Below are positions 52,047 through 61,682 of a DNA stretch of 64,000 nt, in pieces. The translations under genes and the position numbers were made by a program. Where the stretch lies: the NCBI GenBank assembly GCA_027486845.1, contig JAIXOL010000024.1, forward strand, positions 1 through 64,000, read 5' to 3'. The notes under the pieces are model-generated. The model worked only from the letters and a program-made list of their open reading frames with translations, did no database searches and was not told the DNA's origin. Position 1 is the stretch's first letter, and the number at the start of each line of letters is the position of its first letter. The DNA comes from Cytophagaceae bacterium (GTDB lineage: Bacteria > Bacteroidota > Bacteroidia > Cytophagales > Spirosomataceae).

Positions 52047-52977
52047 ATGAACAATACTAGACGCTCATTTCTGAAAACAGCTCCATTGGCAGGTGCAGCA
52101 GCTTTCGCAAGTCCTGTTTTTGCGGAAACCCCACAACCAATTATTAAAACAGCAAGCCGAATAAAACTCAGTGTATCTAGTTATTCGTATTGGCATTTTA
52201 AAGGCGATAAATTTCCGATTGAAAGAGTAATCGACGAAGCCGCAAAATTGGGACTTGATGGCATTGATGTTCTACATCGTCAAATGGCTGGAGAAGACAA
52301 TGCTTATTTACAAAAACTGAAAAAGCATGCCTTTGTGAATGGAATTGCTATGACTTGTTTGTCGATTCATCAAGGTTTTGTTTCTCCTGATAAAGCAGTT
52401 TTGAAAGAACACATTGACCATACCATACATTGCATCGAATTGGCCTACAAAATGGGCATTCCGTGTATGCGTTTGAATACGGGTCGTTGGGGAACTATCA
52501 AATCCTTCGATGATTTTATGGCAAAACGTGGTATAGAACCTGCCATTTCAGGCTATACCGAAGATGAAGCATTCAAGTGGTGCATTGATAGTATTCAGCA
52601 ATGCATGAAAAAAGCTGAAGAATGTGGAGTTTTGTTGGCTCTTGAAAACCATTGGGGACTTGGCTCCACACCCGAAGGAATGCTTCGAATAAAAAATGCC
52701 ATTGATTCCGTGGTTAGGGCTATTGATGGATACGGGAAATTTCTTGGAAAATCCTTATGATAAACTAGAGAAAATTGCTCCGCAAACTAGTTTCGTTCAA
52801 GCCAAAACCTATTATGGTGGAGGAGAATGGTACTCGCTTGATTTAGATTACAAACGTATTGTTGATATTCTGAAAAAGGTAAATTATCAAGGCTATATTT
52901 CAATTGAATTTGAAGGAAAAGAAGATCCAAAAACCGGCGTTAAGAAAAGCGTTGATTTGTTGAGAAGTGTCTTATAA
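52047..52977 (+). pseudogene. Tat-exported sugar isomerase/epimerase-like gene with a frameshift
   Basis: The first frame (237 residues) starts with a Tat signal (TRRSFLK) and the second (52696-52977) supplies the last ~90 residues. Joined at about 52707-52710, they give the normal barrel end IDSPWLGLLMDTGNF ... YYGGGEWYSLDLDYKRIV ... GYISIEFEGKED. A single missing C in the run at GATTCCGTGG explains the shift. It is a paralogue of the intact gene at 3985. It is either a sequencing error or a real lesion; as read, the product lacks its C-terminal third. Confidence 0.82.
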
Positions 52978-53016
52978 AATACTTACTACTAATATTATAC
53001 AAAAAACACTGTGAAT

Positions 53017-53045
53017 AGTGGCGTACAAAATACGCCACTTTTTTA
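53017..53045 (+). terminator. Intrinsic terminator after the isomerase-like gene
   Basis: AGTGGCGTA (53017-53025) pairs with TACGCCACT (53031-53039), followed by TTTTTT. An in-frame ATG at 53018 falls inside this stem, which argues for the later start of the next gene. Confidence 0.9.
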
Positions 53046-53056
53046 CGTCAACAAAA

Positions 53057-55456
53057 ATGAAAAAAGCTTTAAACTTTACTATATTATTTTTTATTTCAAT
53101 TTTTACTTTTTCTCAAACAATTCCTGTAAACATTCGATTTATAGACATCAATAAAAATCCAATTATCGGTGCAAGTGTAAAACTTATCAACAGAAATGAC
53201 AGCACAAAAATTTTGTATAATCTTACGGATACTTCGGGGATTGTGAGGTTCTATCCAAAATTGGGTCAATATACAATCAAATCAACTTCAATTGGCTACA
53301 AATATTTTGAAAAAGGCATTACAATAAATAACAAAAACATTTCTTTTGAATTTATAATGCAAGATGATGCCAATGCTTTAGCAACCGTAACGGTTGTTGC
53401 ACAAAAGCCTTTGGTGAGCCAAGAAGACGACATAACGATTATCGACCCAGAACCTATCGCCAATTCAAGTACAAGTGCTTACGAAATCATTGAGAAAACT
53501 CCTGGCCTTTTTCTTGACCAAGATGGCAACATTTATATCAGTAGTACATCGCCCGCTACAGTATATATCAATGGTCGTGAGCAAAAAATGAGTTCAAGCG
53601 ATATTGCTACAATTTTGAAGACTTTACCACCCAATAGTATTCAAAAAATTGAAATATTACGCACACCATCAGCCAAATTTGATGCCAGTAGTTCAGGTGG
53701 AATTGTGAATGTAATTTTGAAAAAAGGGGTAAAAATTGGCAGAAATGGTAGCCTTAATACGGGTATGAATCAAGGGCGTTTCGGCAATCAACTTGTGGGT
53801 TTGAATCTTACAAATAATGATGGCAACAGAAGTTCGTATTTTAATGTAAATTATACCAATCGAAATTCTTATGACCAAATCGAAACCACTCGAAAACTGT
53901 CAAGTGAGAATGTTTTAGACCAGCAATCATATTCTACTACTCCAGCTCAAATTTTTTATAGTGGCTATGGTCTTAGTTTTGATGTAAATAAAAAATGGAA
54001 TTTGAGCCTTGATGGAAGAGGCACTTATAATGGCAATAAATCCGATTCGGAAAATGAAAATATTATCAAGAATTTAGGCACAAATAATGTGTTTTCTAAT
54101 AATTTGAATACTGTCCAAAATAATTCAAGTGGCTTAATTTTGAATCAAGGTTTATCAACCAAGTATAAAATTGATACAATTGGCTCAGAATTAACGAGCG
54201 ATTTTTCGTATAATTATTTTTCAAATGGTACTACACAAAATTTCAATACGAAATTTATAATTCCTGCTCAAGATGCTTTGGGCGGCAATGGCGATATAGA
54301 AACCCAAAGACAATCATTTATTGGCCAAATTGACTTGAAATACAAGACATTCCAGCAAATTATCTTAGAAACAGGCATAAAAAGCTCTAATTTGTTTTTT
54401 GGCAATGTAACTAAATATTTTACAAATGTTGGTAGTCAACAAAGCATTGATTTGTCACGAACTAACACTTTTGATTATCAAGAAATGATACATGCGGGGT
54501 ATGTTCAAGGCTCAAAATCATTCAATAAAGTTTTAATAAAATTGGGTACACGCATTGAAAATACAAATATGTATGGGCATCAACGAATTCCGAGAGATAC
54601 GACTTTCAAAATTAATCGAACTGATTTCTTTCCATACGTTTATGTTAGTAGAACACTTGCTAAAATTGCGGGTTATGACCTTACGAGTTATCTGATTTAT
54701 CGTCGGTCAATTACACGCCCTGTATATGATTACCTTAATCCATCGCCTAGATACATTGACCAATATTTGTATGAAGCAGGAAATCCAACATTAAAACCAC
54801 AATTTACGCAAAACTTTGAAGCAAATATTAGTGTAGATAATCGACCAATTTTTGCTTTTGGGCGAAATTATACACAAGATATTTTCACAAATGTGATTTA
54901 TCAAAACCCTTCAAATCCGAGTGTTGCGTATAGAACTTATGATAATTTGGGTAAAAATCAAGAAACCTATTTTAGAATATTGGGGGCAATTCCACCAGGA
55001 AAAACCTACTTTTTTGTTGTTGGAACGCAATATAATCGCAATAAATACGAGGGTTTTTATCAAAACAAACCTTTGACATTCGACAAAGCAAGTTGGACAG
55101 TTTTTACGTTTCACCAACTAAAAATTAATAAAAATTCTTCGCTTACCATGAATGGTTTTCTTCGTCTGAAAGGTCAATTACAGTTTTATGAATTAAGTAA
55201 TTTTGGCAGTTTGAATTTAAGTTTCAATCGCTCATTTATGGACAAAAAATTACTATTTACTTTATCAGCTAATGATGTTTTTTTTACCAACAATAATCAA
55301 TTTCTAATCAATCAAGGCTCTATATCGGCCAACGGTTTCCGAAAATCGGATACACGTCGATTGGGTTTCAATATTCGTTATAATTTTGGAATAAAGAAGA
55401 AAGAAAATCAAAATAATATGATGAATTTTGAAAATTTAGAAAACAATTCGAAGTAG
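53057..55456 (+). CDS. Large outer-membrane beta-barrel protein (TonB-receptor-like, PF14905 type)
   Basis: This 799-residue protein starts at the ATG at 53057, giving MKKALNFTILFFISIFTFSQ. An N-terminal carboxypeptidase-regulatory-like domain (about 22-110) is followed by a plug-like region (TPSAKFDASSSGGIVNVILK, which is typical) and a long barrel ending RRLGFNIRYNFGIKKK. This class lacks a clear TonB box and its substrates are unknown. It has a poly-Asn-rich C-terminal tail. A small gene follows 24 bases downstream. Confidence 0.85.
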   Translation: MKKALNFTILFFISIFTFSQTIPVNIRFIDINKNPIIGASVKLINRNDSTKILYNLTDTSGIVRFYPKLGQYTIKSTSIGYKYFEKGITINNKNISFEFIMQDDANALATVTVVAQKPLVSQEDDITIIDPEPIANSSTSAYEIIEKTPGLFLDQDGNIYISSTSPATVYINGREQKMSSSDIATILKTLPPNSIQKIEILRTPSAKFDASSSGGIVNVILKKGVKIGRNGSLNTGMNQGRFGNQLVGLNLTNNDGNRSSYFNVNYTNRNSYDQIETTRKLSSENVLDQQSYSTTPAQIFYSGYGLSFDVNKKWNLSLDGRGTYNGNKSDSENENIIKNLGTNNVFSNNLNTVQNNSSGLILNQGLSTKYKIDTIGSELTSDFSYNYFSNGTTQNFNTKFIIPAQDALGGNGDIETQRQSFIGQIDLKYKTFQQIILETGIKSSNLFFGNVTKYFTNVGSQQSIDLSRTNTFDYQEMIHAGYVQGSKSFNKVLIKLGTRIENTNMYGHQRIPRDTTFKINRTDFFPYVYVSRTLAKIAGYDLTSYLIYRRSITRPVYDYLNPSPRYIDQYLYEAGNPTLKPQFTQNFEANISVDNRPIFAFGRNYTQDIFTNVIYQNPSNPSVAYRTYDNLGKNQETYFRILGAIPPGKTYFFVVGTQYNRNKYEGFYQNKPLTFDKASWTVFTFHQLKINKNSSLTMNGFLRLKGQLQFYELSNFGSLNLSFNRSFMDKKLLFTLSANDVFFTNNNQFLINQGSISANGFRKSDTRRLGFNIRYNFGIKKKENQNNMMNFENLENNSK

Positions 55457-55480
55457 TTAATAATCAAAATATAACCAACA

Positions 55481-55843
55481 ATGAGCTACAACATTCAAGT
55501 GTATACAGTACAAACGATGATGGCTGAAATAGAAGCCGAATCGGAAGATTTTTTTGATAATGACAAAAACTTAATTCCGTTTACTGAAAAACAACTTATC
55601 AAATTAAGAGAAAATATTTTAAAGCATAACTTTGAAATTGCGAAAGAAGATAAAAAAGGAGTTACCTTTAAAAACGACCAATTTGAAGGCATGAAGGCAA
55701 TTCTGACTTCAAATGCTCTTTACTTGCGTTCGAGTTATGATGATTCTTTTGAAATCGGAATGATTGCTTCTGAATTGACCGATTCCGACGAATTTGCTAA
55801 ATATGACCCTCAAGCTGATGGCTGGGAAGTGCTGGGAGAGTAG
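55481..55843 (+). CDS. Small conserved protein of unknown function
   Basis: This 120-residue acidic protein has no signal peptide. It begins SYNIQVYTVQTMMAEIEAES and contains FTEKQLIKLRENILKHNFEI and a C-terminal DSDEFAKYDPQADGWEVLGE. The family is not recognised. Its codon use resembles that of its neighbours and it follows the barrel gene by 24 bases, so it is likely cotranscribed. The function is unknown. Confidence 0.65.
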   Translation: MSYNIQVYTVQTMMAEIEAESEDFFDNDKNLIPFTEKQLIKLRENILKHNFEIAKEDKKGVTFKNDQFEGMKAILTSNALYLRSSYDDSFEIGMIASELTDSDEFAKYDPQADGWEVLGE

Positions 55844-55912
55844 TGTAAATCGTCTGTGGTTCAAAAAGGTTTAATAAAAATGAAAGCATATTATGAAAAT
55901 ATTTATCTCATT

Positions 55913-56195
55913 TTATGTCATCACCAAACTAATTAGCCTATGCTGGTGAGTACTCCAAGTATTCATCCACGCAATTCTATCTAAGTTTGGATATCTTTTT
56001 GTATTGATTTTTAAATTATCAATCGATAATGCCTTCGCTTTTATCCTGACAGTCAAGGTTTTATGATAAGAATTCATCAGGTTCATCTTGAAAAACTAAT
56101 AGCGAGGCACTCAGACCCAACAGGAGCATAAATACTCCTGTGATGAGTCCGAATCAACTGTGAATACCAAAAAGTAAGCGTTTGAATTTGTTCAT
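55913..56195 (-). pseudogene. PepSY-associated TM protein relic
   Basis: On the minus strand an ATG at 56195 reads MNKFKRLLFGIHS, then a TGA in place of the usual Trp, then FGLITGVFMLLLGLSASLLVFQDEPDE. This is the start of PepSY-TM iron-regulated membrane proteins. Further on, in another frame, KALSIDNLKINTKRYPNLDR and IAWMNTWSTHQHRL match the following region. Stops, shifts and loss of the remaining 300 or more residues show decay. It lies directly downstream of a TonB receptor and propeller operon, where such genes usually sit. Confidence 0.72.
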
Positions 56196-56237
56196 TAGAA
56201 CTTATTCATCCATTTATTTCTTTATACAAATTTGGGT

Positions 56238-57404
56238 TCAAAATTCAACTTTCTTCCAAGTAATTATTGAATTTTGCTCACCAATTTTTCTTTCATAGGC
56301 AATTATTAAATCGTTTTCAAATGAAATAATGCTTGGATAACTACAATCTTCAAGATTTTTACTTAGATAGGTGGTTTGGGTATTTCCACTTAATTTACGA
56401 AGTGCAATAATTTTGAAATAATCATCACCGTGGTTTTTGATTTCGGCGTATGTTAAAAAAGTTGTACCCGCTTTCGTAGTAATGATTTGCGGTGTACGCA
56501 CTTTAGTAGAAATTTCGGAATTAATTATTTTTCCAGTTGCTACATCACATACTTTAATTCCTGCTGCATTTTCTTTGCCTGTAAACCAAGTCATCCAAAT
56601 ACCTTTAGGGGTTGCAGTCGCCGAAGGCCCAGCATGTGGACAAGCATTTACTTGCCATTTGTCGGAATAAGCATTTCGAGATTCTGAAAAACTTGTTCCA
56701 TTGTCATTGGAAAAAACATAACTCATGTCTCTTGAGCCATCATCGTATATATCTCGATAAAAAACATGTAACATGCCTTTCGAATCGGTAATTGCTTCAA
56801 TTCTACAACATTCACAAGCTTGATTATCAATTACTTTTGGTTCACCAAAGCCTTTTTCTGCCGAAGTTTTGGCAAATTTTACACTTCTACCCTTTGAAGT
56901 CAGTTTTTCGTCAAGCCAAACAACACCTATTTCACCATCGGCCAATCTAACGGTTCGACTAAATGAATGACTTTTACTTGGATTTCTATCCGACTGTACA
57001 TAATCTGGAGTTGACCAATTTTTGCCATCTTTTGAATAAACGTACAATAAATCAGAGCCAAAGCGAGACGTTCGATTATCTTTTTTTAATTCAAAAGTTA
57101 CAATCATACTTCCATCTTTTTTTATCGCTAATCGTGGCATTCCTTCGGCATGTGTAGAGGCTGAATCTACAATAGGAACTTTGATTTTCTCACCAAACGT
57201 ATAACCATCAAAAATGCTGTAAAAAAATGACACTTTTTTACTTATCTTTTCAGTTTCAACCCAACTTAAAATAATTTTTCCATCTGGCGTAGTAGTAAAC
57301 GATGGTACTGCGGCATTATTTGCCGAGTTTGAAATAAAACCCTCTTCTATACTTTTAAAAAATGATAAAAATGGGATAAGCAAAATAATTAAGAAAATTT
57401 TCAT
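56238..57404 (-). CDS. Exported sialidase-fold (BNR) protein with CxCC motif
   Basis: This 388-residue protein has a signal peptide (1-15). Repeated beta-propeller blades follow (FTTTPDGKIILSWVE, YSKDGKNWSTP, FSNDNGTSFSES), as in exo-alpha-sialidase-like proteins. The unusual cysteine motif QACECCRIEA (about 195) and a later VNACPHAGPS suggest a metal or disulfide site. Sialidase catalytic arginines are not obvious, so true sialidase activity is doubtful. It begins 50 bases after the TonB receptor gene and precedes a PepSY relic. Confidence 0.75.
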   Translation of the reverse strand: MKIFLIILLIPFLSFFKSIEEGFISNSANNAAVPSFTTTPDGKIILSWVETEKISKKVSFFYSIFDGYTFGEKIKVPIVDSASTHAEGMPRLAIKKDGSMIVTFELKKDNRTSRFGSDLLYVYSKDGKNWSTPDYVQSDRNPSKSHSFSRTVRLADGEIGVVWLDEKLTSKGRSVKFAKTSAEKGFGEPKVIDNQACECCRIEAITDSKGMLHVFYRDIYDDGSRDMSYVFSNDNGTSFSESRNAYSDKWQVNACPHAGPSATATPKGIWMTWFTGKENAAGIKVCDVATGKIINSEISTKVRTPQIITTKAGTTFLTYAEIKNHGDDYFKIIALRKLSGNTQTTYLSKNLEDCSYPSIISFENDLIIAYERKIGEQNSIITWKKVEF

Positions 57405-57454
57405 ATTTTAAATAGGTTTATGCACTTACTGAAATTCAGTAAGTGCTTTGGTGA

Positions 57455-59833
57455 TTATTTTTTTGATACAAAACTATACTGTAAGCCCAAAACAAAAGTA
57501 CGAGGAGCTGCTGGCGTAAATGTAGTACGGTCAGTTACTGCATTTCCACGAGAGGCATTGGTTGCATAAAGAGCATCGGTCAAGTTCATTAAATTCGTAA
57601 ATAACTCAATACCTTTCCATTGGTAGCTCGCTCTGAAATTCAATAATTCATAACCTTTGTACTCAACTGTATTTACTTGGTTTTGATACCATTTACTCAC
57701 GTGTTGCCACTCAATTGATGTACGAAAACCTTTTGCCCATTTAGGATAATAGCTAATTTCTGAATTCCAAATCCAACGTGGTGCCGATGGCATATCTTTG
57801 CCATTTACATCTTTTAAAGCATCAGAAGCTCTCTGACTTAATGTAAATTCAACAAATCGGTGAATAGAATATGCTCCACCAAAACGGAAGAAAACTTCTT
57901 TCGATGGTTTATAAGTGATTCCATATTCTAAACCTTTGTGAAGTGTTTTTCCTGCGGCTTGATAATCAGTCGAATTATCTGGTTGGCGAATATTCAATAA
58001 TTCGTTCGTACCAGTCATTTGATAATAGGTAGCATCTATATAAATTTGGGCGGCACCCAGCTTGTTTTTCAAGAGCGATGCCCAACCACCAATTTCGGCA
58101 TTATTGAAAGTTGCAGGAATCAAATTGTAGTAAAACAAATCGCCATTGGCAGCCGGAGTTGGTCTTTTGCGGAAAATAGCAGTCAAACCGGAGGGAGCAA
58201 AACCTTTTGAATAGTTTGCATAAATGCCTTTTCCTTTACCCAAATCATAGGTAATACCAATCTTAGGAGTAGTTTTAGTATAAGTTTTTGAGCCAACAAT
58301 ACCTAGGCCTGTTGTTTTGTCGATTTCAAGATTATTAACAAAATTAAACGACATATTATCATAACGAAGACCTGCTGAAACTCTCAAATTTTTGATTGGT
58401 TCAAAATCGTACTGTATATAAGCGGCTGCATTACGAATATCAGCATTGTAGTTAGCAATCTGAATATCTGGACGTTCTTTAGTAATTGTATATTTTTCAA
58501 CCGATTTTTTATCAGCACGTAACTGAGCGGCTAAATCAATTTGATATGACCAATAATCATTTGGCGAGAAATCAACCGTTGTACCAATTGTAGCTTTTGA
58601 GTTTAAGAACTTGAATCTTTGCGAATGTTGAGCAATTACGCCCAAACTTTTAAAGTCATTTGAGTTAATTTCACCTCTTGCAGTGGCAGCTCCAGCAGTC
58701 CATCGAATACCATAACTTGGATTTTGTCCGTGTTTATTATCACGAGCAAAAACTGTTACAAACGACTGCGAACCATTTGCCCAATTTTTTTCAAAAGTTA
58801 AACGAGTACGTAGTGAATATGCTTTTCTATAAGTAAAATCAGTTGTACTTATATACTGACGATTATAAAAAGCTACACTGTCAACACTTCCGCTGGTTTG
58901 AGAGTTATATTTTGCATAAGACATAGTATAAATCAAACGGCTACTTGGTGTTAGTTGATACTCCAAACGTGCATATTGAGCATTTTTAATATAATCCGAA
59001 CTCGTCATCCAAGCATCTTTTTGTTCTGCTACCAAACCACCTAAATATATTCCAAACTTCCCGATTGTTGCACCTGCACCATACTGAACTCTGCGAAAAC
59101 CCCATTGGTCGGCTTGCACACCTATACGAGCGGTTGGAACTGCGGTCGGACGTTGTGAAATAAAATTGATTGCTCCGCCTACTGCTTCTGGGCCATAGAT
59201 TGAAGAAACTGGTCCTTTAACAACCTCTACCGAACTAACCGTAAACTGATTCATTTCGAGCAAAGAGTTATGATTGAAAACTCCCATCGGACGAATCGGC
59301 ACACCATCTTCCATATATAGATAATACGCATTGGTTGTCATTGGTTGGCGAATCGACATTGAATGCTGTTCGTTATTTAAGTTTACCATCAAAACACCTG
59401 GCGTTTTATTGATTACTTCATAAACAGATGAAACCTTTGCTTCATCAATCATTTTTGGTGTAATTTTAGAAATAGCTATTGGCGTTTCGGTACGCAAAGC
59501 AGCCTCACGATTACCTGTAACCACGATTTGTTGCAAATTTTCAACTGAAGGTTCAAGCGAAATTCTGATTTCTTGTTTATCACTAATTGCAAATTCTTGT
59601 GTTTGAAAACCAATTGAACTCACTGAAATTCTATCAGTCTTTTTTGCATTTTTCAATTCAAATATTCCTGTTGAATTCGTAATTGCACCTTCGCTTGTTC
59701 CTAAAACTTTTATACTTGCCCCAACAACTGGCTCTTTGGTAGTGGCATCAAAGATTTTACCTTTGATATTTTGTGCAAAAACAGCACTACTGCATAGCAA
59801 AAATGCAGCTATTAAACTATAAAATGTCTTCAT
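57455..59833 (-). CDS. TonB-dependent receptor, possibly metal or siderophore
   Basis: This 792-residue receptor starts at the ATG at 59833 (MKTFYSLIAAFLLCSSAVFAQ). The carboxypeptidase-regulatory-like domain (about 22-105) is followed by the plug (VEVVKGPVSSIYGPEAVGGAINF) and barrel, ending RTFVLGLQYSFVSKK. The neighbours are a sialidase-fold CxCC protein, a PepSY-TM relic and a small Cys-rich protein upstream. This gene set is reminiscent of iron or copper uptake, but the ligand is not proven. A longer in-frame start upstream adds non-signal-like residues and is rejected. Confidence 0.88.
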   Translation of the reverse strand: MKTFYSLIAAFLLCSSAVFAQNIKGKIFDATTKEPVVGASIKVLGTSEGAITNSTGIFELKNAKKTDRISVSSIGFQTQEFAISDKQEIRISLEPSVENLQQIVVTGNREAALRTETPIAISKITPKMIDEAKVSSVYEVINKTPGVLMVNLNNEQHSMSIRQPMTTNAYYLYMEDGVPIRPMGVFNHNSLLEMNQFTVSSVEVVKGPVSSIYGPEAVGGAINFISQRPTAVPTARIGVQADQWGFRRVQYGAGATIGKFGIYLGGLVAEQKDAWMTSSDYIKNAQYARLEYQLTPSSRLIYTMSYAKYNSQTSGSVDSVAFYNRQYISTTDFTYRKAYSLRTRLTFEKNWANGSQSFVTVFARDNKHGQNPSYGIRWTAGAATARGEINSNDFKSLGVIAQHSQRFKFLNSKATIGTTVDFSPNDYWSYQIDLAAQLRADKKSVEKYTITKERPDIQIANYNADIRNAAAYIQYDFEPIKNLRVSAGLRYDNMSFNFVNNLEIDKTTGLGIVGSKTYTKTTPKIGITYDLGKGKGIYANYSKGFAPSGLTAIFRKRPTPAANGDLFYYNLIPATFNNAEIGGWASLLKNKLGAAQIYIDATYYQMTGTNELLNIRQPDNSTDYQAAGKTLHKGLEYGITYKPSKEVFFRFGGAYSIHRFVEFTLSQRASDALKDVNGKDMPSAPRWIWNSEISYYPKWAKGFRTSIEWQHVSKWYQNQVNTVEYKGYELLNFRASYQWKGIELFTNLMNLTDALYATNASRGNAVTDRTTFTPAAPRTFVLGLQYSFVSKK

Positions 59834-60125
59834 AAGAATATTGTTAAGTCGAGAAACAATCAAATAATGATGCTTTCGACTTATTACATAATATGAGAAT
59901 CCGTTGGAATCTGATATTACTTTTTTGAATAAATAAGTGAGAATAGAGCGAACACAGAACTTAATTAGTGCCAGCAAATAATAGCACCAAATAAGTAGAT
60001 TCGTTCAAATAAGTAGTCTTGAGTAAAGAACCGACGGTGCACAGCTATATAGAACATTTCTTATCAATGTTTTATACAAAACCGGTTGTCGATTTTTTCA
60101 AATCAGGAACTTAATAAGAAAGAAA

Positions 60126-60533
60126 TCAGCCCAAACAGGGAGGATGAAAAAGAGAAGAAGTGAGCGTAGAATAGTGGCTCGTCTTGTAAGAAAAATTGTT
60201 TTGAACGGTGAGAATCACACTTTCAAAAGTCTGTGAAAACACAAAGTTTTCGTGGTGGAAGGTTTCTTCGAGAAGCTTCTTGAAACTTTGTTCTTGACGT
60301 TCAGCTTCTTTAGTGGCTTTGTCTTCGGCTACTTTGTGGAGTTGCTTGACTAAATAACACTGACCATTACAATTAAGCTCTGGTTTGAAGCGGTTTTCGC
60401 AGAGGTTTTGGATGATATACTCTTTGTTCAATTCAAAATCAAGATAAACCACAGGCACAACCAGTATTCTGATACTGGTAAGCAATAGCAGAAAAACTGC
60501 TAAACTGCGTTTACTGTTTGATATTAAATTCAT
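60126..60533 (-). CDS. Small membrane-anchored Cys-rich protein near a TonB receptor
   Basis: This 135-residue protein has an N-terminal hydrophobic segment (about 9-31) and the motif LCENRFKPELNCNGQCYLVKQL (44-65) with three cysteines. It is a recurrent short protein found beside metal-type TonB receptors in Bacteroidota. A charged coiled region follows (about 67-90). The function is unknown; metal binding is an inference from the cysteines and context. It is 292 bases upstream of the receptor start on the same strand; that gap shows no other gene. Confidence 0.68.
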   Translation of the reverse strand: MNLISNSKRSLAVFLLLLTSIRILVVPVVYLDFELNKEYIIQNLCENRFKPELNCNGQCYLVKQLHKVAEDKATKEAERQEQSFKKLLEETFHHENFVFSQTFESVILTVQNNFSYKTSHYSTLTSSLFHPPCLG

Positions 60534-60577
60534 GTTGCAAAGCTAAATCACGATTTTGGATGAACCAATGATTATCG

Positions 60578-61615
60578 TCATTTTTTTAATGTACAAAGCA
60601 ACACTTTATTTCCAAACACTGTGCCTATCAGTAGTTTATCTCCAAAAACTGCCCCAACACTTGAGCCAGAAACAGGTTTTCCATCATTGAGATAAATGCT
60701 TTCGAGAGTATAATATTCTTTCGATTGATAATTGATTTTAATAATTTCCGAAGGCGAAGGTTTTGTACGGTCTTTTGAATGAGCCAAATAAGAAAGCAAT
60801 TTTGGGTGACAGCCAACCCAAAGATTTCCGTATTCGTCAAGTTCGATATTATCGGCACCATTGATGGTTATTTCATCTGATTCGGTGAGTTTTCCTGTGG
60901 TCAAATCTCGGTCAAAAACCCTGATTTTTCGACCAGAAGTGGCCGCTGCAAAAAGCTTTTTACCATCAATACTCACGTTTATTCCGTTAGCATATAAAAA
61001 TCCATCCGCTACAATTTTTGCTCGTTGTCCATCATAATAACATACATTTCCCATCGGTATTTGCAACAAATCTTTTTTGCTTCGCCAACTCGACAGTTCT
61101 TCGTTGTGGTCGTTAGTCAGATAGAATGTATTTTCGCTTACTGCTACAATATCATTCGGACTCACAAACAGCGAACTTTTGATACTTTCAAGATGCACGA
61201 GCGTAGAATCAGTAAATTGAAAAACTTCAACATAATCAGCATTTTTTCGGTGATTAATAACAAATAACCTTTTTGATCCATCAAGCGAGCGATATAAACT
61301 GATACCGTGCGGATGAAAATCGAAAGCGAGTTTTTCAGTCAGTTCAACTGGTTTTGGAGCAGTTTCATTGATATTTAATAGATAAATTGCTCCGTTTTGC
61401 GAAGCATCACTAAAACTATTTGATGAAATAAGTGCAAAGCCTTTGGCTTTATCAATGGTAATATCTTCCGCTCCTGTAAAGCCACCAATTTCGGTTACGC
61501 TACCATTGAAATGCGGCTTGATTGTCGTGAAAACACCTGCATTGTAGAGCGTTTTACCCACAAACACAATAATGACCGCAAGGATTCCGAGCGATATTTT
61601 TTTCCAAATTTTCAT
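60578..61615 (-). CDS. Serum paraoxonase/arylesterase-like six-blade propeller protein
   Basis: This 345-residue protein has one N-terminal transmembrane or signal segment (about 8-24). The propeller contains GAEDITIDKAKGFALISS, FHPHGISLYRS, SPNDIVAVSENTFYLTNDH and ADNIELDEYGNLWVGCHPK, closely resembling the calcium-binding blades of paraoxonases and strictosidine-synthase-like enzymes. It probably hydrolyses lactones or aryl esters in the periplasm; the substrate is not known. Confidence 0.85.
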   Translation of the reverse strand: MKIWKKISLGILAVIIVFVGKTLYNAGVFTTIKPHFNGSVTEIGGFTGAEDITIDKAKGFALISSNSFSDASQNGAIYLLNINETAPKPVELTEKLAFDFHPHGISLYRSLDGSKRLFVINHRKNADYVEVFQFTDSTLVHLESIKSSLFVSPNDIVAVSENTFYLTNDHNEELSSWRSKKDLLQIPMGNVCYYDGQRAKIVADGFLYANGINVSIDGKKLFAAATSGRKIRVFDRDLTTGKLTESDEITINGADNIELDEYGNLWVGCHPKLLSYLAHSKDRTKPSPSEIIKINYQSKEYYTLESIYLNDGKPVSGSSVGAVFGDKLLIGTVFGNKVLLCTLKK

Positions 61616-61629
61616 AATTTAAGCTGTTA

Positions 61630-61675
61630 AATTTTGCCCGTAGGAATGTCCAATTTGGACATTCCTACAAAATTC
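61630..61675. repeat. Nested palindromic element, copy 2
   Basis: Inner arms GTAGGAATGTCCAA (61640-61653) and TTGGACATTCCTAC (61655-61668) surround one base. Outer AATTTTG (61630-61636) and CAAAATT (61668-61674) repeat the flanks of the copy at 29406. The stem differs at several positions but stays complementary. Confidence 0.8.
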
Positions 61676-61682
61676 ATTAAAA

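Noticed and set aside
56238-57404. True exo-alpha-sialidase
   Set aside because: Propeller blades with Asp-box-like turns are present, but the arginine triad and catalytic Tyr/Glu context are not evident, so only the fold is claimed.
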